Shown: positions 1-8,559 of the stretch, piece by piece
Position numbering within the stretch: the first letter of the stretch is position 1
How the letters are laid out: each line of letters opens with the position of its first letter
Assembly (NCBI GenBank): GCA_003491845.1
Contig: DNBN01000216.1
Span: 1,922-18,699, forward strand
Length of the DNA: 16,778 bases
Direction of reading: 5' to 3'
DNA from: Porticoccaceae bacterium
Lineage (GTDB): Bacteria; Pseudomonadota; Gammaproteobacteria; Pseudomonadales; Porticoccaceae
The notes under the pieces: model-generated
Seen by the model: only the letters and a program-made list of their open reading frames with translations
Told to the model about the DNA's origin: nothing
Database searches by the model: none
Program-made: the position numbers and the translations under genes

Positions 1-2
1 CT

Positions 3-500
3 TGCTATACAGAAATGGCAGGTGAAAAAATTCGTGATGCGATTAATATTAAGCTTGGTGAAAACAGTGTCCAAATGCATGATATTAGTGATCAGTCCGT
101 GCATCAGATGACACAGTATAAGTACCTGATCCTCGGTATACCGACCTGGGACTTTGGCGAACTTCAGGAAGACTGGGAGTCTAACTGGGATGAAATGGAC
201 AACATTTCATTAACCGACTCCAAAGTGGCGCTTTATGGTCTTGGAGATCAAATAGGTTATCCAGAATGGTTTCAAGACGCATTGGGGTATCTATGGGTCA
301 AAGTTATCGCTCAAGGAGCCAAAACCGTTGGCTTATGGCCAAACCAGGGGTATGAATTTGAATCTTCAGCCGCACTGACTCAAGATAAATCAATGTTTGT
401 CGGCTTGCCATTAGATGATGAGAATCAGCTTGACCTAACCGATCTCCACATTAACCAGTGGTGCGACCAAATATTAGCTGAATTTGGCCTCCTAGTATGA
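3..500 (+). CDS. Long-chain flavodoxin, 5' end cut by the window edge
   Basis: FMN-binding one-electron carrier of the cytoplasm. The frame is open to the window edge: the codons before the first visible ATG (nt 15) read CYTE and join MAGEKIRD. This is the end of the phosphate-binding loop and helix 1 seen in long-chain flavodoxins, so the true start is upstream and ATG 15 is not the start. Visible signatures are PTWDFGELQEDW (nt 141-176), whose Trp normally packs against the isoalloxazine ring, and GLGDQIGYPEW (nt 237-269), the second FMN loop with the extra segment of the long-chain class. The visible 166 codons plus about 10-15 missing ones fit the usual 170-180 residues. The stop codon overlaps the mnmC start (ATGA), so the two are probably one transcript with coupled translation. 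Family is clear. Whether it corresponds to FldA or FldB cannot be told. Confidence 0.93.
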   Translation, partial: CYTEMAGEKIRDAINIKLGENSVQMHDISDQSVHQMTQYKYLILGIPTWDFGELQEDWESNWDEMDNISLTDSKVALYGLGDQIGYPEWFQDALGYLWVKVIAQGAKTVGLWPNQGYEFESSAALTQDKSMFVGLPLDDENQLDLTDLHINQWCDQILAEFGLLV

Positions 501-2542
501 TGCTTGACACCGCAAAATTTGAATGGCGCCTCGGCGTTCCTTATTCCAGTGAATTTCAAAGTGAATACAGTCCCTCAAAAGATATTTTAAAAGGCCATTA
601 CGAGGCTTTTCTCAGCCCCAACAAGTTATTACACAGATGGCAGTCCCTGGGCGAGAGTAATAGCTTTAGTCTTGGCGAAATTGGCTTCGGTACCGGTGTC
701 AACTTTCTCAGCTGCTGTGAACTCTGGCTAAAAACCGCACCTAAAAGTGCCACTCTTTATTATTTTTCTGTAGAGTCAATGCCTTTTTGTAAGACTGACC
801 TAGAGCAATTTGCTGATCTTTCGCCATCTCTGAGCACCTTGTACCAAGAACTTCTAGAGAAGTATCCCGCTGCCATTCAAGGGTTTCATAATATTGACAT
901 CGGTAATGGTAGAATCAAACTTTGTTTAATGCAGGGTAGTGTCCAAGAGCAATTAACTGCGCTGGCCGAGAGTAACTGTTCAGAATACCGTCTTCACCGT
1001 AAAAAAGGCATCAATGCATGGTTTTTGAACCACTTCCTTGTACAGGAACAATCTTCTCTGTGGCACGCTAAAATACCTCAAGTAATTGCTAGCTTGTCTG
1101 CAGAAAATGCTACCTTGAGTACCTATGGCGTCGCTTCTAACGTAACCAATGAACTAGAGAATGCTGGATTTAAGATTAGTATTGAGGATAGCTCTGGCCG
1201 TCAATATCAGATCTTATCCGCGCAGTTTCAGACCACTCAAAGGTGTCGTGAACCAGCCTCCAAAGGGGCCAATCAATGGCATCTAAACAAACGCAACAAT
1301 ATAACCTTAGATAAGCAAGCTAAAATCACAATTATTGGTGCTGGTATCAGTGGCTGCACCACCGCAGCTGCATTATCTAAACGCGGGTATAGGGTTACTG
1401 TTGTTGATAGACATGCTACTGCTGGCCAAGAGGGGTCCGGTAACCCACAAGCCATAATCTATCCTAAATTGTCCACACAAGAAAACACCCTACCCCGTAT
1501 TAATCTTCATGCAATCATGTATGCAGCGCGATTTTATAAGCCTTTTTGGGACCAAGGCTTTGGCCAGCAGTGCGGTGTATTAGTGTTACCTAAAAGTGGT
1601 ACTTCGGACGAATATTTTTCTCAAATTGCCGAGAAGTTTTCTACAACCCCAGCGTTTGTAAAACTAGCCCATCAACGAGAAATAGCATTTTACTCAGGAA
1701 TATCTCTTAACGCGTCCCACGGCCTATTTTTCCCTACATTGGGCTGGGTTCCACCCTCACTGGTATGCCAAAAACTGCTGAAAGACCACAACATCTCAAT
1801 AATTCAAGAAAACATAAGCCAGATTGAGTGGAACCAACAAACCCAACAGTGGTCACTTTTTACGGGCGCTGGATCAGCAACAATGATGTCAGATGCCGTA
1901 GTAATAGCTAATGCACATGACTGTGAGAATTTTGAACAGACTAACTTTCTAGGAATTAACAAACTTAGAGGACAGATAACAGAATTTCCTGCAACTAAAC
2001 AGAGCCAAAATCTAGCAACAGTGATATGTGGTGAAGGCTATATTGTGCCGGCCAAAAACGGATTTCATGGTCTGGGAGCATCCTATAACGTCAATGTCCA
2101 TGATAAGAAAGTGAGGCCTGCCGACCACCAAACTAATCTCAGTAAGATCAATAGCACCGATAGCGCAATAGGTGCCATCCTTAGATCCTCAGACGCTAAG
2201 ATTGTAGAGCCAAGTAATATTAGGGGTCGCGCTAACTTTCGTTGCACAACCAGAGACTATTTGCCAATCGTCGGTCCAGTTCCAGTCCTAGAAAGCATGC
2301 TATCTGATTTTGATTTTCTGCGCACAGATGCCCGAAAGGACTCGCTTCAGATGGGCACATATCATCCAAATCTATTTATAAATTGTGGCATGGGATCACG
2401 CGGCCTGGGTTATGCCCCACTCACCGCAGAACTCTTGGCCGCAGACATTAGCCATGAATTGGCTCCCCTAGAACGAGAGTTAAGGAAAGCTATGCATCCG
2501 TCGCGATTTATAATCCGGGACCTGAAAAAAAAGCGGATCTAA
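497..2542 (+). CDS. mnmC: Bifunctional tRNA wobble-uridine modification protein MnmC, methyltransferase half degenerate
   Basis: MnmC finishes mnm5(s2)U34 in tRNA: the C-terminal FAD oxidase turns cmnm5U into nm5U and the N-terminal SAM methyltransferase turns nm5U into mnm5U. Its 681 residues match the usual 660-690. N-terminal domain (about 1-245): the SAM loop EIGFGTGVNFL (61-71) is kept, but the FLDGFAPxxNPxxW motif expected at 176-189 reads FLNHFLVQEQSSLW, so Asp178 is Asn (AAC, nt 1028-1030). The acidic GD step before it reads GS (147-148). C-terminal domain: Rossmann FAD motif IIGAGISG (279-286), SGNPQAIIYPKLS (314-326), FRCTTRDYLPIVGPVP (nt 2237-2284) and GMGSRGLGYAPLTAELLA near the end are all well kept. 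The start overlaps the flavodoxin stop. No Shine-Dalgarno is visible (the upstream bases are CCTCCT), so translation probably depends on coupling. Family is certain; loss of methyltransferase activity is inferred. Confidence 0.95.
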   Translation: MMLDTAKFEWRLGVPYSSEFQSEYSPSKDILKGHYEAFLSPNKLLHRWQSLGESNSFSLGEIGFGTGVNFLSCCELWLKTAPKSATLYYFSVESMPFCKTDLEQFADLSPSLSTLYQELLEKYPAAIQGFHNIDIGNGRIKLCLMQGSVQEQLTALAESNCSEYRLHRKKGINAWFLNHFLVQEQSSLWHAKIPQVIASLSAENATLSTYGVASNVTNELENAGFKISIEDSSGRQYQILSAQFQTTQRCREPASKGANQWHLNKRNNITLDKQAKITIIGAGISGCTTAAALSKRGYRVTVVDRHATAGQEGSGNPQAIIYPKLSTQENTLPRINLHAIMYAARFYKPFWDQGFGQQCGVLVLPKSGTSDEYFSQIAEKFSTTPAFVKLAHQREIAFYSGISLNASHGLFFPTLGWVPPSLVCQKLLKDHNISIIQENISQIEWNQQTQQWSLFTGAGSATMMSDAVVIANAHDCENFEQTNFLGINKLRGQITEFPATKQSQNLATVICGEGYIVPAKNGFHGLGASYNVNVHDKKVRPADHQTNLSKINSTDSAIGAILRSSDAKIVEPSNIRGRANFRCTTRDYLPIVGPVPVLESMLSDFDFLRTDARKDSLQMGTYHPNLFINCGMGSRGLGYAPLTAELLAADISHELAPLERELRKAMHPSRFIIRDLKKKRI

Positions 2543-2650
2543 CCTTGCATTAGTGCAGTAAAAAAGCTTTCGAACCCTATAGAATATGATATAAATTGGT
2601 GTCTTTGATATACCCTAGCAAAGAAAAATAAGCATAAGTAAACATTAATT

Positions 2651-4172
2651 AAAACAATAAAACGATCCTTAATACTCGTCTCATCAGTGTCGACACTAAC
2701 CTTTGGCTGCACCCCCAGTACCGCAAAAATAGGTAATAAAACCGAAGATCTGGAAACTAATTCCTTAGTGGTTGATTGGAGTGGCCCTTATCAGGGAGTG
2801 CCGGCCTTTGAAAAAAGTACCGAAGGCGCATTGAAACCTTCGCTTAGAACGGGCATTTAAAAAAATGTAGCAGAAATTGAGGCCATTGCCAAGCAAACTG
2901 CAGCACCAACCTTTGAGAATTCTATTGTCGCACTAGAGTGCACAGAGGCAGTGCTTGATCGCATATTTATGGTATCTGGTCACCAAACCTCTCGTCTCCT
3001 GAGTGTAGAGAGATTCAGTAAGAAATGGCACCCATACTCAATCAGTTTTCGTCTTAAATAAATCAGAACAAAGCTTTATTTAAGCAGTCTATGAAAGGTC
3101 CGATTCAGCGGATTTAAGGGCAGATCAACGGTGTTTAACCGAACTGACGTATCATCGTTTTGTGCGCAATAGCGCCACCCTTGACGTGATCGCAAAACAA
3201 CGTTACGCCGACATCAATAAGCGCCTTGCTCAACTGAACATTCAGTTTAGTAATAATGCTTTGGCAGATGAAGAAAACTATGTAGTTTATTTTAAGTAGT
3301 CGCAAACAGCAGGATTACCGGAATAATACGTAGCTGCGGCATCACTTGCAGTTGTCGATCGTGGTTGCCCGGGTGAATATGCAGTGACTAATACTAGATC
3401 TTCAACGGCACCCTTTTTAACCTTTTCAGAAAATAGGGCATTACGTAAACAGGTATGGTCGGCCTACTATAGTCGAGGTGACAATGGCGATAAGTACGAC
3501 AATAACGCATTGATCAGTGAAATACTTCAGTTGCGCCATGAACGTGTTGGATTATTAGGGTATGACAATTATGCTCAGTGGCGATTAGAGGATCGAGTGG
3601 CACAAAATCCTGAAAATGCCATGGCTCTCTTAGAATCAATTTGGCTCGCGGCCGTTGCTAGACTAGTCAAAGAGGTTGCTGACACGGACAACCCTGGCAT
3701 GACCATTGAACCTTGGGATTATGGTTTTTATACTGAGAAGGTCCCCAAAATACATGTCGCTCTGGATTCTGACGAAGTAAAACAATATTTACAGTTAGAA
3801 AAATTAACCGAGACTATGTTCTATGTCCATGGTGAGCTGTTCAACTTCTGTTTTACATCAGTGGCCGAGGGCAACATAACCGTTTTTCATCCTGATGTGT
3901 CCGTCTGGGAGGTAAGTGGCAAGTCCACAGAAACCAACATTGGGTTATGGTATCTAGATCCTTTTGCTCGCAAAGGTGAGCGATCCTGCACATGGGCAAC
4001 CTCATATAGGAGTCATTCAACCATTGATGGCAAGACTACTGTACTTAGCGCTAATAACTCCAACTTTGTTAAAGCGCCTGATAGGCAACCGGTTTTAATT
4101 TATTGGGATGATGCGAGATCGCGGCTTTCCCATACCCAAAGACTAAAAATCACGTCAGGGTTGTGTCGGTAA
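2651..4172 (+). pseudogene. Decayed M3-family metallopeptidase (peptidyl-dipeptidase Dcp / oligopeptidase A-like)
   Basis: Three frames joined in order read as one M3 peptidase. First frame (2651 to about 3000): a probable lipoprotein signal (KRSLILVSSV then LTFGC), then WSGPYQGVPAFEK, a TAA at 2858-2860, and AEIEAIAKQTAAPTFENSIV, a Dcp hallmark. Second frame (about 3010-3096): EMAPILNQF, with TAA at 3019 and 3055. Third frame (from about 3105): ELTYHRFVRNSA, with TAG at 3297 and TAA at 3324, then an open stretch to 4172 containing the middle domain (EPWDYGFYTEKV, VFHPDVSVWEV, PVLIYWDDAR). After WDDAR, where LFHEFGHALHGL with the zinc-binding HExxH should follow, the text is LSHTQRLKITSGL and stops. 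The last 180 or so residues of the family are missing. No ATG, GTG or TTG opens the first frame (TAA at 2639-2641 precedes it). The 262-codon stretch from GTG 3384 could be translated but has no active site. Nucleotides 2543-2650 show no clear gene. Confidence 0.92.
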
Positions 4173-4180
4173 AGAGACAG

Positions 4181-4218
4181 AGCCCTAATAGCCAATTGGC
4201 GGCTAAAAGTGGAGGGCT
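4181..4218. terminator. Possible bidirectional stem-loop between the peptidase remnant and hemY
   Basis: AGCCCT (4181-4186) pairs with AGGGCT (4213-4218), and inside it TAGCC (4189-4193) pairs with GGCTA (4201-4205), with an uneven internal loop. A perfect 10-nt palindrome, GCCAATTGGC, lies at 4191-4200. The element sits where the two transcripts converge and overlaps the last bases of hemY. A short T-rich run (CTTTTATTATT) follows on the + strand. The structure is imperfect, so a terminator role is only a guess. Confidence 0.3.
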
Positions 4219-5422
4219 AGCTTTTATTATTAGCCAACAATAACCCTTCTCTACACATAGTCTGGCTGCCCATAAAGTCACCCATCTGAGTCAAAACATC
4301 AGCTAATTTTAAATACAAACCGGGAGTGGCCTGCAGTGCCATGGCGCTAGAAAAATAGCTCTGCGCCTTGCCCCAAAATTGTAGCTGGCAACAAATATTA
4401 CCTGCCGTTGTTAGTAAGATAGCATCTTGTGGGTGATGTAGAATCCATTTTTCAACTGTCATCAAATACTTCTCTGGGATCTTAGTGGTAATTTCTCCTA
4501 GACGTCTGACTAACTCGATATTCCATTGATTAGCAATACTTTTACAAAGTAAGTCAGCAAGTTTATCTTGCTCATTAACCTGCTGTAATACATCAAAATA
4601 TGCACATAAAAGATCGGTATTTACTCGTAACTTTCGAGGTATTAATTCCCATAAATCTCCAATTTGGTCACGTTGCTCTTGATCTGTAAAGCCAGCTGTT
4701 AATTGAAATTTCTGAAAAAATTTTATGTAAACTTCGAGTTCAAGAGCATCAAGGTCTATCTTATTAATGGCCTTAAAGCGGCGCACATCAGCGAGTAAAT
4801 TTTTTAATTTTGACCAATTTTCGGTCACACTATAGATTTCAACTAATAGCCTAAGAACTCCGCTATCACTTGGCTTTTTAATATTTAACGGCTGCAAAAT
4901 ATCAAGAGCCTGATCATATTTTCTCTCACGTACTAACATTTGAGCGAAAGTTTTATCAACTAACAAATTAGCGTTAGGATAGTCCGTTTTTAAGCGTATC
5001 AATAATTCCTCTGCTTTTTGTAATTGATGATTTTCAGCAGCCGCTTTGGCGGCAAACAACAAATTTACGTCCGGCATAGTAGATTTTAGCGCTGAATCAG
5101 CAAGAATATCCGTGGCTTTTTGCCAGTCCTCATCAGCAAATAAAACGAGTCCTTGCATCGTTTTGTTAACATATCTTTGACTATCTCGCCTCACCCACCA
5201 TTGTTTGAATCCACCTGCAGCGAGTAGCCATTTACCTGTTAAAAATAGCCATATAATCACAGAGGTTGAAAGAAAATATAAAAACAAACCTACCCAAATT
5301 GTCATTTCTACCGTGGTTTGATTGAAACTAAATAAAATATAGCCACTCTCTTGCTGTAAAAACCAAAGACTGAATGCACCCGCAAGCAAGGATCCCACCA
5401 AAAGAATAAGTAATCGCCTCAT
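4217..5422 (-). CDS. hemY: HemY, inner-membrane TPR protein of the haem operon
   Basis: This is the proteobacterial HemY family (HemY_N plus TPR repeats), not the protoporphyrinogen oxidase that shares the name in Bacillus. It has 401 residues, near the usual 390-410. Two membrane segments are visible at about 4-22 (LLILLVGSLLAGAFSLWFL) and 40-62, with the family's ESGYIL/TTVEM stretch between them. The rest is helical, with TPR-like repeats (e.g. KAEELLIRLKTDYPNANLL, YDQALDILQPLN). Its exact job is unsettled; it is thought to act at a late step of haem synthesis or in organising the enzymes at the membrane. Its start overlaps the hemX stop by 4 nt, which suggests coupled translation as the last gene of hemCDXY. 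Confidence 0.93.
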   Translation of the reverse strand: MRRLLILLVGSLLAGAFSLWFLQQESGYILFSFNQTTVEMTIWVGLFLYFLSTSVIIWLFLTGKWLLAAGGFKQWWVRRDSQRYVNKTMQGLVLFADEDWQKATDILADSALKSTMPDVNLLFAAKAAAENHQLQKAEELLIRLKTDYPNANLLVDKTFAQMLVRERKYDQALDILQPLNIKKPSDSGVLRLLVEIYSVTENWSKLKNLLADVRRFKAINKIDLDALELEVYIKFFQKFQLTAGFTDQEQRDQIGDLWELIPRKLRVNTDLLCAYFDVLQQVNEQDKLADLLCKSIANQWNIELVRRLGEITTKIPEKYLMTVEKWILHHPQDAILLTTAGNICCQLQFWGKAQSYFSSAMALQATPGLYLKLADVLTQMGDFMGSQTMCREGLLLANNKS

Positions 5423-6612
5423 GGCACAATCACCGTTTCGCCGATAGATTTATCTTCCACCACTTCCTGTAGTAAGCGATTCTGCCGAACAATCATAAAT
5501 GTCTCTAGGGCATTGACAGAGGCATCAATGTTGGGTAACTGTTGAATTACATCTGTTTTTCGCAAACTGGCTAACCGCTCTTGAACCGAGGTGGTGACGC
5601 TGTTCATTTGGAAATATTGACCCAGCCATTGCTGGGCATTTTCAAGACTTACATCAAAAATCCCCTGCTGCTCTCTAAGAACAGCATTGGCCGCTTGTTG
5701 TAACAATAGTCTTAAATTATTTCTTACTATAACCTCCTCTTTGACAGTCAATACAGGTTCAATAGGTGCGACACGTTGTTTAACTCTGACGAGTCGACTG
5801 AGGGTAGCCAAAAACTGTTCAGTAAGATCCGACCAACGCTCTGGAAGTTCCTTCGGTACAACATTTATCTGCATGGATTGAGGGTTAGAGGGTATATTTT
5901 CCAGTATAGTAGTCTGTGAAAAATCGATCAGAGTTAATTGATCAATATTTTCCATTAACGCATTAATTTCTAAAATCAAACCCTCTAAATCAATGTCACC
6001 GGATAATCTTAAAGCTGTAATATCAGTGGCCACTACCGCGCGGACAGCTAATACATCCATATTGCTTAAGTCGTTGAGAATGGCATCAACTTCCTGCAAA
6101 AGTACCAAGGGATTTTTAGTACTGCGCTCAGTTTGCAAACGCTGCCGAGCCAATCGTGCCAAATAAATCGCCTCAGAAAGATACCATTCACTGCGAGTGG
6201 TTGATGATAGTTCGCTGAGTCTTGCCCCTTGAGTGTTCAACTGTAATTGTAAGGCATTAATTCGCTGAATTAATAATTCAGACTGCCGAGCTAGCTCTAT
6301 TTCATTTTTGGTCACTAGCAAAGTTATCTTATTGGCGCGTTTAAGTTGCTCATCCACATCGGTGTTCAATAAAGTAAGTTGTAAAAGCTGTTGCTGCCTA
6401 TCTTGCCACAGCTGCAGGCCCAACCAAATCAGAGCGGTCACTAATGTTATGCCCACCAAAACGCGCAACACAGGAGTAAAACGGTTGCGCCTACGTTCGG
6501 GAACATCACCTGATGATGAGGTTAGTTTCTCCTTGGATGACAAACGATCTTTCGCCATTGCCTCTAGTTCTAAGCTTGAGAGTACTGAATCTTCTCCACC
6601 TATTTTTGACAT
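5419..6612 (-). CDS. hemX: HemX-type membrane protein of the haem operon
   Basis: HemX family (often mis-annotated as uroporphyrinogen-III C-methyltransferase; no SAM-binding methyltransferase domain is visible). It has 397 residues: a polar, Ser/Lys-rich cytoplasmic N-terminus (1-45), one membrane helix at about 46-69 (FTPVLRVLVGITLVTALIWL), a coiled-coil-like Gln/Leu-rich segment (about 70-138), then the conserved SEWYLSEAIYLARLARQRL (141-159) and a large C-terminal domain, probably periplasmic. A good ribosome site (GGGAAG) lies about 8 nt before the ATG. A 65-nt gap separates it from hemD; I see no convincing promoter there. Function is not established; it is thought to help organise the pathway enzymes with HemY. 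Confidence 0.92.
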   Translation of the reverse strand: MSKIGGEDSVLSSLELEAMAKDRLSSKEKLTSSSGDVPERRRNRFTPVLRVLVGITLVTALIWLGLQLWQDRQQQLLQLTLLNTDVDEQLKRANKITLLVTKNEIELARQSELLIQRINALQLQLNTQGARLSELSSTTRSEWYLSEAIYLARLARQRLQTERSTKNPLVLLQEVDAILNDLSNMDVLAVRAVVATDITALRLSGDIDLEGLILEINALMENIDQLTLIDFSQTTILENIPSNPQSMQINVVPKELPERWSDLTEQFLATLSRLVRVKQRVAPIEPVLTVKEEVIVRNNLRLLLQQAANAVLREQQGIFDVSLENAQQWLGQYFQMNSVTTSVQERLASLRKTDVIQQLPNIDASVNALETFMIVRQNRLLQEVVEDKSIGETVIVP

Positions 6613-6677
6613 TTTTTATCTTCCCGTATTACACATATCAAAAGCCCTTTATGCTCACTGTAAAGCCCATGACTCCT

Positions 6678-7436
6678 TTAAAGACAGTCAACCAAAGCAG
6701 CAAACATAGATTCGGGTAATGCATTATCCGCTACCTTTACTAAACCATACCCCAAATCATAGGCAATTTCCGCAATTCTCTGACTTGGTACTATCACTGT
6801 AAAAGGTTTCTCATGCACAGAGGATCGCAGCATAGTTAAAGGTCCGATGGCTTGCAATAATTCGCCACTGTGTGCAACAAGAGCATCAATGTTGTGCATC
6901 TGCTGTTGCGCCAAACTGACCTGCTGAGGATTAACCACTCGACGGTACACATCACAATATTCCACCGTTGCGCCGCGAGCAGTAAGCACATCTTTAATCG
7001 TTTCACGCCCAGCGGATCCTCGAAAAATGACTACGTTTTGTCCATTAATTTTCTGCAACTGTGGTAACGCTAGAAGTCCCTCTGAGGTTGCATTTGTAGT
7101 GGGAGAAACAATACAGGAGACGTAATCTTTTAAGATCTTAGACGTTTGCCTACCGATAGAGAAATAGGTTAAGCCCTGAGGTAACATAGGCCAATAGCTG
7201 TCTAACCAGTCTAAGCCTATGGTTACTGCATGGACACTAACGAAAATAGCAATATTGATCTGGTCAAAAGCAAGAATCTGATCCCTTAACTTATGATTAT
7301 CAGCAACTTTTTGAATATCAATTACAGGCGTGTAAACGATTTTTGCCTGGGACTTTTCTAGCAACGCCATTAATTCGTCATTTTCACGGTGCGAACGAAT
7401 TACTAATACATTTTTACCAAAAAGACGCCTATCCAT
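6678..7436 (-). CDS. hemD: Uroporphyrinogen-III synthase
   Basis: Closes and inverts ring D of hydroxymethylbilane to give uroporphyrinogen III, in the cytoplasm. I place the start at the ATG 7436-7434 ([20 protein letters not shown]), giving 252 residues, the family's usual size. The frame runs open 19 codons further upstream, but that part lies inside hemC. The chosen start overlaps the hemC stop by 8 nt. Family signs: the N-terminal beta strand [39 protein letters not shown], and [19 protein letters not shown] followed by YRRVV. HemD sequences diverge widely, so operon position adds weight. Confidence 0.94.
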   Translation of the reverse strand: MDRRLFGKNVLVIRSHRENDELMALLEKSQAKIVYTPVIDIQKVADNHKLRDQILAFDQINIAIFVSVHAVTIGLDWLDSYWPMLPQGLTYFSIGRQTSKILKDYVSCIVSPTTNATSEGLLALPQLQKINGQNVVIFRGSAGRETIKDVLTARGATVEYCDVYRRVVNPQQVSLAQQQMHNIDALVAHSGELLQAIGPLTMLRSSVHEKPFTVIVPSQRIAEIAYDLGYGLVKVADNALPESMFAALVDCL

Positions 7437-8355
7437 TATAAATCTCAGCCAAAAGCGCACCTGCACCTTGAACCAAAAGATCTTCTGCAACACTAATACC
7501 TAGAGCCTCTGGATTGTCCTCACTCCCTTGGCCGTAGGCTCGCAACATCTGCCGACCATCAATACTTCCCACCAATGCATTTAAGTGCACAATGCTCCCC
7601 TCAAGTGTTGCATAACAGGCGATAGGCACTTGACAACCTCCTTGGAGATACCGGTTAGCAGCCCGCTCGGCGCGAACACAGATTGCAGATGGCACATGGT
7701 GTAAGGGTGCAATAAGATCTTGCATCACCTTATCATCGCTACGGCATTCAATCCCAACGGCACCCTGACCACCCGCAGGTAGAGAGAGATCAACATCGAG
7801 TCTTTGCGCAATGCGATCGGCCATACCTAATCGCATTAGTCCAGCGGAAGCTAATATGATCGCATCATAATGTCCTGCATCAAGTTTAGACAAACGAGTA
7901 TTCACGTTGCCGCGAAGTTCCTTTATCTCCAGCCTCGGAAATGCTGCACGCAGCAGGCATTGACGACGCAAGCTAGAACTTCCAATAATAGCGTTATCCG
8001 GCAGATCTTCTAAACAACTAAAATGATTAGATACAAAAGCATCTGAAGGATCCTCCCGCTTACAAATAACGGAGAGACATAGACCTGAAGGAAATTCCAT
8101 TGGAACATCCTTCATCGAGTGAACTGCTATATCTGCAGTATTTTCCAACATGGCAGTCTCAAGCTCCTTAACAAACAAACCTTTACCGCCTACCTTAGCC
8201 AAGGGCGTATCCAACAACTTATCACCTTTGGTTGTCATAGCAACTAGCTCTACTCTCAGCTTAGGGTGATGTCGCAATATTTGCTGCCTAACAAATTCAG
8301 CCTGCCACAGAGCCAAGGGGCTTTTTCGCGTTGCTATCCGAAGTATGTCTATCAC
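7429..8355 (-). CDS. hemC: Porphobilinogen deaminase (hydroxymethylbilane synthase)
   Basis: Joins four porphobilinogens into hydroxymethylbilane on a covalently bound dipyrromethane cofactor, in the cytoplasm. I choose GTG 8355-8353 as start, so the protein begins (M)[19 protein letters not shown] as in relatives, with 308 residues (E. coli has 313). A GGA lies about 9 nt before it. A further in-frame GTG at 8424 would add 23 residues unlike the family. Key residues from this start: Asp83 in [14 protein letters not shown] (125-132), [10 protein letters not shown] (146-155), and cofactor-binding Cys241 in QGGCQVPIA. First gene of hemCDXY, divergent from argH. Confidence 0.96.
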   Translation of the reverse strand: MIDILRIATRKSPLALWQAEFVRQQILRHHPKLRVELVAMTTKGDKLLDTPLAKVGGKGLFVKELETAMLENTADIAVHSMKDVPMEFPSGLCLSVICKREDPSDAFVSNHFSCLEDLPDNAIIGSSSLRRQCLLRAAFPRLEIKELRGNVNTRLSKLDAGHYDAIILASAGLMRLGMADRIAQRLDVDLSLPAGGQGAVGIECRSDDKVMQDLIAPLHHVPSAICVRAERAANRYLQGGCQVPIACYATLEGSIVHLNALVGSIDGRQMLRAYGQGSEDNPEALGISVAEDLLVQGAGALLAEIYNG

Positions 8356-8460
8356 GTAGGTTTTCCATATTAAAAAGTGGGTGCCATTATCGACGATTTG
8401 TTCGCTTTTGTCAGACAACGGCACAAATTTACAGGCTGCACGCCTAAATAAAGTCAGTAA

Positions 8461-8489
8461 ATACTATTTTTAAAACTAGTTAGGTTGAA
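8461..8489 (-). promoter_or_regulatory. Candidate hemC promoter
   Basis: On the - strand, TTCAAC (8489-8484) and TAGTAT (8466-8461) are separated by exactly 17 nt. Each hexamer matches the sigma-70 consensus only partly. It would give a leader of about 100 nt before the GTG at 8355. This is the best candidate I see, but it is weak. Confidence 0.3.
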
Positions 8490-8517
8490 GATTTACCTTA
8501 TTGGACTAATGTTTAGC

Positions 8518-8523
8518 TATAAT
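8518..8523 (+). promoter_or_regulatory. Candidate -10 element of argH
   Basis: A perfect TATAAT lies about 36 nt before the argH ATG, giving a leader of roughly 30 nt. The nearest good -35-like hexamer, TTGGAC (8501-8506), is only 11 nt away, too close for a normal spacer, and no better hexamer sits at 16-18 nt. The promoter may be weakly -35 dependent or activator-assisted. No arginine-repressor box was recognised by eye. Confidence 0.45.
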
Positions 8524-8559
8524 TAGCACTCTTAAGCGTCTAATTAGGCAAAGCAAGCT

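Noticed and set aside
3384..4172. A 262-codon open reading frame starting with GTG, similar to M3 peptidases, as a functional gene
   Set aside because: Homology continues upstream through stops and frameshifts, and the frame ends where HExxH should be. It is the middle of a pseudogene.
6308..6709. A 133-codon open frame antisense to the hemX 5' region
   Set aside because: It mirrors the strongly supported hemX/hemD frames and shows no recognisable domain; the same holds for the other antisense frames inside mnmC, argH, dapF, DUF484 and rnr.
7437..7493. A longer hemD start 19 codons upstream
   Set aside because: It would overlap hemC by 65 nt and add a sequence unlike HemD; ATG 7436 gives the family's normal N-terminus.
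8356..8424. A longer hemC beginning at GTG 8424
   Set aside because: The extra 23 residues do not look like HemC, whose N-terminus normally begins just before [15 protein letters not shown].
8432..8444. Short perfect inverted repeat AGGCTGCACGCCT upstream of hemC, considered as an operator or attenuator
   Set aside because: Only a 4-bp stem with a 5-nt loop; likely chance.
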